DNA of 20,236 nt from the NCBI GenBank assembly GCA_023381945.1, contig JAMCQY010000395.1:1-20236 (forward strand), given 5' to 3'. The position numbers and the translations under genes were made by a program. This document shows positions 14,651 through 20,236 of the stretch, piece by piece. Under the pieces are notes generated by a model. It made no database searches and was not told the origin of the DNA. It was given only the letters and a program-made list of their open reading frames with translations. The DNA comes from Deltaproteobacteria bacterium (GTDB taxonomy: Bacteria; Desulfobacterota; Desulfobaccia; Desulfobaccales; 0-14-0-80-60-11). Position 1 is the first letter of the stretch, and every line of letters begins with the position of its first letter.

Positions 14651-15580
14651 ATGCTCGGGATGCGGCTTTTTCTCCTTTTTTTGCTCATCCTCCTGACCGT
14701 AAGCAACCCGGTCTCCTCAGCTGGGACCAAGGTCAAGGTGATCGCCAGTTTTACCATCCTCGGCGATATGGTCAAAAATGTCGGCGGCAACCGGGTCGAA
14801 GTTACCACATTGGTGGGTCCCAACGGCGATGTCCACGTGTACGAGCCGACTCCCGCAGCTGCCAAGGCAGTGAGTGCCGCCGCCCTGGTCGTGGTCAACG
14901 GGCTGGGTTTTGAGGGCTGGATGGACCGCCTCATCCGGACTTCCGGCTATAAGGGACCGGTCGCGGTGGCGAGCCTGGGGATCATACCCCGTGAAATGAC
15001 CAGCCGGGAGGAAGCGGAACTCGAAAATGGCGCCCAGCATGTTCATAAGATCGATCCCCATGCCTGGCAAAATTTGCGCAACGGCTTGATCTATGTCGAC
15101 AATATCGCCAAAGCCCTCAGTTCGGTGGATCCCGCAGGCGCCGCGGTTTATCAGGCCAATGCTGCTGTCTATAAAGCCAAGCTTAGCGACCTCGATAAAT
15201 GGGTGAGGGCCGAGTTCGCCGGCATACCGGAACAGAAACGGCGCATGATTACCTCCCATGACGCCCTGGGCTATTTGGGCGCGGGCTATGGCATCACCAT
15301 CCTCTCTCCGGTGGGCTTCAGCACCGAGAGCGAAGCTTCCGCCGGCGATATCGCCAAACTCATCCGGCAGATCCGCCGGGAAAAAATTACCGCGGTCTTC
15401 GTGGAGAATGTGACCGATCCGCGCCTGATGGAGCAAGTCACCAGGGAAAGCGGCGCGACCATGGGCGGAGAACTTTATTCGGACGCCTTGTCAAAGCCGG
15501 ATGGCCCGGCCCCCACCTACATCGAGATGTTTAAGAACAACGTCGCCAAGATCGCCGCAGCCATGCGGAAAGGAAACTAA
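14651..15580 (+). CDS. znuA: Zinc-binding periplasmic protein of the ABC importer (ZnuA/AztC-like)
   Basis: This cluster A-I substrate-binding protein delivers the metal to the importer. The 309-residue product begins with a Sec signal peptide (residues 1-24, cleavage after VSSAG or VSSA). The four expected ligands can be placed: His62 in GDVHVYEPTP, His137 in KIDPHAWQN, His203 in TSHDALGYLG, and Asp278 in GELYSDAL. The short loop QHVHK before His137 holds two extra histidines, far fewer than the long His-rich loop of ZnuA in enterobacteria, so it resembles AztC-type binders. It starts 23 bp after the permease gene, with GGGGATAAG as a modest ribosome binding site. It is the last gene of the operon; no clear terminator follows, only a GC-rich GGGCCCGCGGCGGCGCC stretch at about 15587. 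Confidence 0.93.
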   Translation: MLGMRLFLLFLLILLTVSNPVSSAGTKVKVIASFTILGDMVKNVGGNRVEVTTLVGPNGDVHVYEPTPAAAKAVSAAALVVVNGLGFEGWMDRLIRTSGYKGPVAVASLGIIPREMTSREEAELENGAQHVHKIDPHAWQNLRNGLIYVDNIAKALSSVDPAGAAVYQANAAVYKAKLSDLDKWVRAEFAGIPEQKRRMITSHDALGYLGAGYGITILSPVGFSTESEASAGDIAKLIRQIRREKITAVFVENVTDPRLMEQVTRESGATMGGELYSDALSKPDGPAPTYIEMFKNNVAKIAAAMRKGN

Positions 15581-15771
15581 GATAAGGGCCCGCGGCGGCG
15601 CCGCATAAATATCTCCTATCGCATATTAGCGGTCATAGCCAATTTTCCTGGGGGCGTTTCTAAGCTCCTGCTCTATCTTCATGGACAGTTTATCGACGCA
15701 CGACTTTCCAGCCGTCTCTTTTTTCTACCTGGCAGGTGGATTCCGGGCGCGGGCGTCTTACATTATAGTGA

Positions 15772-15896
15772 ATGCCAAAAGTTCTCTCCTCTATGGCGCC
15801 TCCAAATCCCTCTTCCTCTCCTTTTCAAGGGGATAACTTAACGGATTTCCTTTGAAAGTCCCCCTTTGAAAAAGGGGATTTAAGAAACTGGCATCC
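15772..15896. repeat. Repeat element with AAATCCC/GGGGATTT hairpins and imperfect ends
   Basis: The 381-bp gap before sodC contains ATGCCAAAAGTTCT at its left and AGAAACTGGCAT at its right, roughly inverted. Inside are AAATCCCTCTTCCTC with TTTTCAAGGGGA, then GTCCCCCTTTGAAAAAGGGG and ATTT, a phrase common in dispersed bacterial repeats. Otherwise the gap 15581-15961 holds no gene that I can support. Confidence 0.5.
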
Positions 15897-15961
15897 AGAA
15901 AATTTTTAACAAAGGGGATAAACAAACCCGTCTGAAGCAGCAATTCAAAGGAGGCCAAAGG

Positions 15962-16486
15962 ATGAAAGTTAAAATCATGGCGACGGCAGTGGTTTTAGCG
16001 GTGGCGTTGATTTGGGCCTGCGGCGAATCCACGTCCCAGCAGGCCAAGGCAACCTTGCAGAACAGCCAGGGACAGAAGGTCGGAGAAGCAAAATTGACCC
16101 AAACCGCCGACGGGGTGAAGATCGACCTGAGCGTGGAAAATCTTCCTCCCGGCGAACACGCCTTCCATATTCATGGAAAAGGAGACTGCCATGGCCCTGA
16201 TTTCATGAGCGCCGGCGGCCATTTCAATCCCTTTAACAAGCAGCATGGCCTGAAGAATCCCCAAGGCCCCCACGCCGGCGATTTGCCTGATATAACGGCA
16301 GGCCCGGACGGCAAAGCCGCCGTCTCCGTGGTGGCCAAACTGGTCACCCTGAAGGACGGGGAGAAGAACTCCCTCTTTCAACCCGGCGGCACGTCCCTGG
16401 TCATTCATGAAAAGGCGGACGACGAGATGACCGACCCCGCCGGTAACGCCGGAGGCCGCATCGCCTGCGGCGCGATTACTAAATAG
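15962..16486 (+). CDS. sodC: Cu,Zn superoxide dismutase, lipoprotein
   Basis: This enzyme converts superoxide to oxygen and peroxide outside the cytoplasm. The 174-residue precursor has a short hydrophobic leader ending LIWAC with Cys20 as probable lipid anchor, although Trp at -2 of the lipobox is unusual. Ligands by position in the fold are: copper His69, His71 and His149 (VIHEKADD), bridging His87 (GGHFNP), and zinc His95, His104 and Asp107 ([15 protein letters not shown]). Cys76 and Cys169 form the expected disulfide, and [10 protein letters not shown] closes the protein. Every catalytic residue is present. AAAGGAGG lies 7 nt before the ATG, a very strong ribosome binding site. Presence in a probably anaerobic organism fits oxygen defence in the envelope. 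It is separated from the zinc importer by a repeat-filled gap, so it is likely independently transcribed. Confidence 0.95.
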   Translation: MKVKIMATAVVLAVALIWACGESTSQQAKATLQNSQGQKVGEAKLTQTADGVKIDLSVENLPPGEHAFHIHGKGDCHGPDFMSAGGHFNPFNKQHGLKNPQGPHAGDLPDITAGPDGKAAVSVVAKLVTLKDGEKNSLFQPGGTSLVIHEKADDEMTDPAGNAGGRIACGAITK

Positions 16487-16572
16487 TATCTTCTCCGGAG
16501 AGGCGGCGGACGGGAAAGATTTGCCCCCGGAGTTTCGCTCACACGCTGAATAAGAGAAGGATTGGCTCTGAG

Positions 16573-16594
16573 CCCAGAGAAGGCTGAGAGCCAA
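16573..16594. other. Part of a TTGGCTCT / AGAGCCAA hairpin downstream of sodC
   Basis: TTGGCTCT (about 16562) and AGAGCCAA (about 16588) can pair around a 17-nt loop that itself carries AGCCC/GGCTG. No U-run follows, so it may be an mRNA 3'-end structure but not a typical intrinsic terminator. The 16487-16707 gap also holds the CGAGTTTTTAG repeat at 16623-16640. Confidence 0.35.
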
Positions 16595-16622
16595 CTGATG
16601 TGGTGTGGGTTTGCTTAAGTTC

Positions 16623-16640
16623 CGAGTTTTTAGTTTTTAG
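16623..16640. repeat. Second copy of CGAGTTTTTAGTTTTTAG
   Basis: The 18 bases are identical to 8976-8993. They lie in an AT-rich gap upstream of the zinc-ribbon gene. Confidence 0.6.
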
Positions 16641-16707
16641 CTATTGTTTTTCTATGCAAAAGGCTGGTTAATTGGACTGATATAAATGACCATCCCGGCT
16701 CTAAATC

Positions 16708-16995
16708 ATGAACACCCTGCGCCAAATGATCAAGGAATTGTTGCTGGAGGAAAGCCATTCCGGCCTGGAACTCTCTCAGCGCCTGTCGCTGCCGGAGAAA
16801 GACGTCCTGGACCACCTGACCCACATCGCCCGGGCCCCGGGGCCGGGTTACCGGTTTCAGATAATCCCGGCGGTCTGCAAAAATTGTGGATTTGCCTTTA
16901 AAAAGCGGGAGCGTCTCACCATTCCGTCCCGCTGCCCCATCTGCCACCACCAATCCATCCGTCGGCCGCGCTTTGCGCTGCTGCGGCAAAAGTAA
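16708..16995 (+). CDS. Predicted HTH plus zinc-ribbon transcriptional regulator (COG3357-like)
   Basis: The 95-residue protein has an N-terminal winged-helix-like segment (residues 1-45; LRQMIKELLLEESHSGLELS, then LPEKDVLDHLTHIAR). A C-terminal zinc ribbon follows, with CKNC and CPIC separated by about 17 residues (VCKNCGFAFKKRERLTIPSR then CPICHH). This layout matches the small HTH/zinc-ribbon proteins grouped as COG3357, common in archaea and deltaproteobacteria; their targets are unknown. No Shine-Dalgarno sequence is obvious before the ATG at 16708; no better start is visible because the domain begins right there. It stands alone, with an inverted-repeat element directly downstream and glmS converging on it. 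Confidence 0.78.
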   Translation: MNTLRQMIKELLLEESHSGLELSQRLSLPEKDVLDHLTHIARAPGPGYRFQIIPAVCKNCGFAFKKRERLTIPSRCPICHHQSIRRPRFALLRQK

Positions 16996-17000
16996 AAAAT

Positions 17001-17075
17001 CACCGCAGAGACGCAGAGGGACGCAGAGAATAGCATCTTTCTGTGTCCCGCGGCGTTCTCTGTGTCTCCGCGGTG
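17001..17075. repeat. CACCGCAGAGACGCAGAG inverted-repeat element
   Basis: CACCGCAGAGACGCAGAG (17001-17018) pairs with CTCTGTGTCTCCGCGGTG (17058-17075) over 18 positions, with one G-U and one mismatch. An inner GGGACGCAGAGAA partly repeats the arm. This phrase is a familiar dispersed repeat in environmental proteobacteria. It sits between the zinc-ribbon gene and the glmS stop, where it could form a convergent-transcript stem. Confidence 0.7.
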
Positions 17076-17083
17076 AATCTTTT

Positions 17084-18913
<1,830 letters not shown>

Positions 18914-18934
18914 AATTACCTCTTTTATATAGGT

Positions 18935-18986
18935 ATATAGGGCGGGCCATGCCCGCCGAAATTGGCGGCCACAGGCCGCCCTATAT
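18935..18986. repeat. Palindromic repeat between glmU and glmS
   Basis: ATATAGGGCGG (18935-18945) is exactly inverted at 18976-18986. Inside are GGCGGGC-CAT-GCCCGCC and GGCGGCC-ACA-GGCCGCC, two compact hairpins. No T-run follows in the operon direction, so it is more likely a REP-type mRNA-stabilising or processing element than a terminator. Confidence 0.65.
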
Positions 18987-18998
18987 TCTGGCTACTGA

Positions 18999-20236
18999 CT
19001 ACTTTTTCTTGCGTTCCTTGATCACCTGGCGGCCCCGGGCAATGGCCAGCTTTCCCGGAGGCACCTCTTCAGTGATGGTGGAACCGGCCCCGATGTAAGC
19101 CCCGGCGCCCAACGTCACCGGCGCCACTAAAGCAGTGTTGCTGCCGATAAAGGTTCTTTCGCCGATAATGGTGGGATGCTTTTTCTCCCCGTCATAGTTG
19201 CAGGTGATGGTGCCGGCCCCGATGTTGGTCCCGGCGCCGACGTCAGCGTCCCCCAGGTAGGTGAGATGCCCGGCCTTAACCCCTTCATGGAGCACCGATT
19301 TCTTTACCTCCACAAAGTTGCCGACGTGCACCTTCTGCCGCAGGTCCGCGCCGGGCCGGAGATGGGCGAACGGGCCGGTGTCCGCCCCGGCCCCGATGCG
19401 GCTGTTGGTGATGACGCAGCCCATCTTGATCTTGACGCCATCTTCCAAGGTGGAATCGACGATCTTCACGGTGGCTTCGATGACACAGTTTTCGCCGATG
19501 ACGGTGTCGCCCTGGAGAAAGACGTTGGGGTAAATGACCGTGTCCCGCCCGATGGTGACGCCGGACTCGATGTAAGCGGATTCGGGATCGATCAAGGTGA
19601 CCCCCTCGTCCATGTGCCGGGCGTTGATCTGGCGTTTCACCGTCTGAATGGCCATGGCCAGTTCGGCTTGGCTGTTGATGCCGAGCAATTTTTCCCGATC
19701 CGGATCGATCAAGGCTTCCACCCCCCTCCCCTGTTCCCGGGCCAATTTAATCAAGTCAGTGATATAAATTTCCCCGGTTACGGGACTTGGCGTCAACCGC
19801 GGCAGGTTGCCGGCCAAAAAAGCGGTCTCGAAGCAATAGGCTCCGGTGTTGATCTCCCGGATGGCCAGAATATCGGGATGATTGTTGGCATCTTTTGATT
19901 GTACCACGGCCTCGACAGAGCCCGCCCGGTCCCGTACCACCCGGCCGTAATGGGCGCCGTCGTCCAGTTCGATGGTTTGCAGGGTGATGGCCGCTCCGGT
20001 GCTCTTATGCAACTGTTGCAGGGTCAGAATGCTCTCGCCGGAGATCAGCGGCGCATCACCACACAGCACCATGACTGTTTGGGCGCTGGAGGGTACCGCC
20101 GGCCAGGCCATCTGCAGGGCGTGGCCGGTGCCCAGTTGCGGTTCCTGGACTACGAAACGCACCCCGTAATCCCGGTAAACTTCCTGGACGCGTTCCGCTT
20201 GAAAACCCACCACCAGGACGATATCCTCCACCCCGG
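18999..20236 (-). CDS. glmU: Bifunctional UDP-GlcNAc pyrophosphorylase / GlcN-1-P acetyltransferase, N-terminus cut
   Basis: GlmU acetylates glucosamine 1-phosphate and couples it to UTP, giving UDP-GlcNAc for peptidoglycan and LPS. The frame is open to the right edge; about 411 residues are visible and roughly 45 are missing, including the LAAGxGTRM loop, so the GTG at 20229-20231 is not a start. The uridyltransferase part shows EPQLGTGHALQ, VLCGDAPLI, and INTGAYCF. The left-handed beta-helix starts near ESGVTIGRDTVIYPNVFLQG and contains HLRPGADLRQ, VEVKKSV, KAGHLTYLGDADVG with the probable catalytic His, and NIGAGTITCNYDG. It ends in a basic KERKKK tail. It lies upstream of glmS in the same direction. 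Confidence 0.96.
   Translation of the reverse strand, partial: GVEDIVLVVGFQAERVQEVYRDYGVRFVVQEPQLGTGHALQMAWPAVPSSAQTVMVLCGDAPLISGESILTLQQLHKSTGAAITLQTIELDDGAHYGRVVRDRAGSVEAVVQSKDANNHPDILAIREINTGAYCFETAFLAGNLPRLTPSPVTGEIYITDLIKLAREQGRGVEALIDPDREKLLGINSQAELAMAIQTVKRQINARHMDEGVTLIDPESAYIESGVTIGRDTVIYPNVFLQGDTVIGENCVIEATVKIVDSTLEDGVKIKMGCVITNSRIGAGADTGPFAHLRPGADLRQKVHVGNFVEVKKSVLHEGVKAGHLTYLGDADVGAGTNIGAGTITCNYDGEKKHPTIIGERTFIGSNTALVAPVTLGAGAYIGAGSTITEEVPPGKLAIARGRQVIKERKKK

Noticed and set aside
18914..18998. glmS ribozyme or GlcN6P riboswitch in the glmS leader
   Set aside because: The gap to glmU is only 85 bp and is filled by a palindromic repeat; there is no room for the ribozyme core and no resemblance to it.

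Overview
The window reads as a chromosomal segment of a GC-rich anaerobe, most likely a member of the Desulfobacterota (deltaproteobacterial type). The evidence is the protein set: class II B12-dependent ribonucleotide reductase, DUF169, a small HTH/zinc-ribbon regulator, hisI and hisG as separate genes, and a glmU-glmS pair. Many short palindromic intergenic repeats of a kind common in that group also fit. This is inference from protein style; no rRNA or other taxonomic marker is present. No phage, IS transposase, tRNA or CRISPR array was seen.

Layout, left to right. (1) 1-1960, minus: phosphoketolase, cut by the left edge. (2) 1961-2508: gene-free, with two adjacent inverted-repeat elements. 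(3) 2509-6187, minus: a MarC-family membrane protein and a Ca2+-type P-type ATPase. (4) 6329-8953, plus: a DUF169 protein and the ribonucleotide reductase. (5) 9070-9510, plus: a secreted TPR protein with a strong terminator, facing hisI-hisG (10963-9632, minus). (6) 11040-11411, plus: a small uncharacterised helical protein with its own terminator. (7) 11412-12229: no protein gene. On the minus strand this stretch holds two similar units, each a sigma54-like -24/-12 promoter, about 110 nt of C/U-rich RNA, and an intrinsic terminator. I read them as twin small RNAs. (8) 12230-15580, plus: zinc homeostasis cluster, with a Fur/Zur-type regulator, a small membrane protein and the ATPase, permease and binding protein of a zinc ABC importer. 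The same dyad, CAAC-N3-GTTG, lies just after the likely -10 box of both the regulator and the transporter operon, so it is a good operator candidate. (9) 15962-16486, plus: lipoprotein Cu,Zn superoxide dismutase. (10) 16708-16995, plus: HTH/zinc-ribbon protein. (11) 17084-20236, minus: glmU (cut by the right edge) followed by glmS, the UDP-GlcNAc pathway.

How parts work together. Zinc uptake (ZnuABC-like) under a Zur-like repressor supplies a metal needed by HisI, SodC and the zinc-ribbon protein. GlmS and GlmU make UDP-GlcNAc for the cell wall and LPS. The most novel-looking part is the tandem sRNA pair. Both copies expose anti-Shine-Dalgarno-like UCUCCUU and CCCC motifs, and both start at an identical 16-nt sigma54-like element, although the transcripts between have diverged except at the structural motifs.
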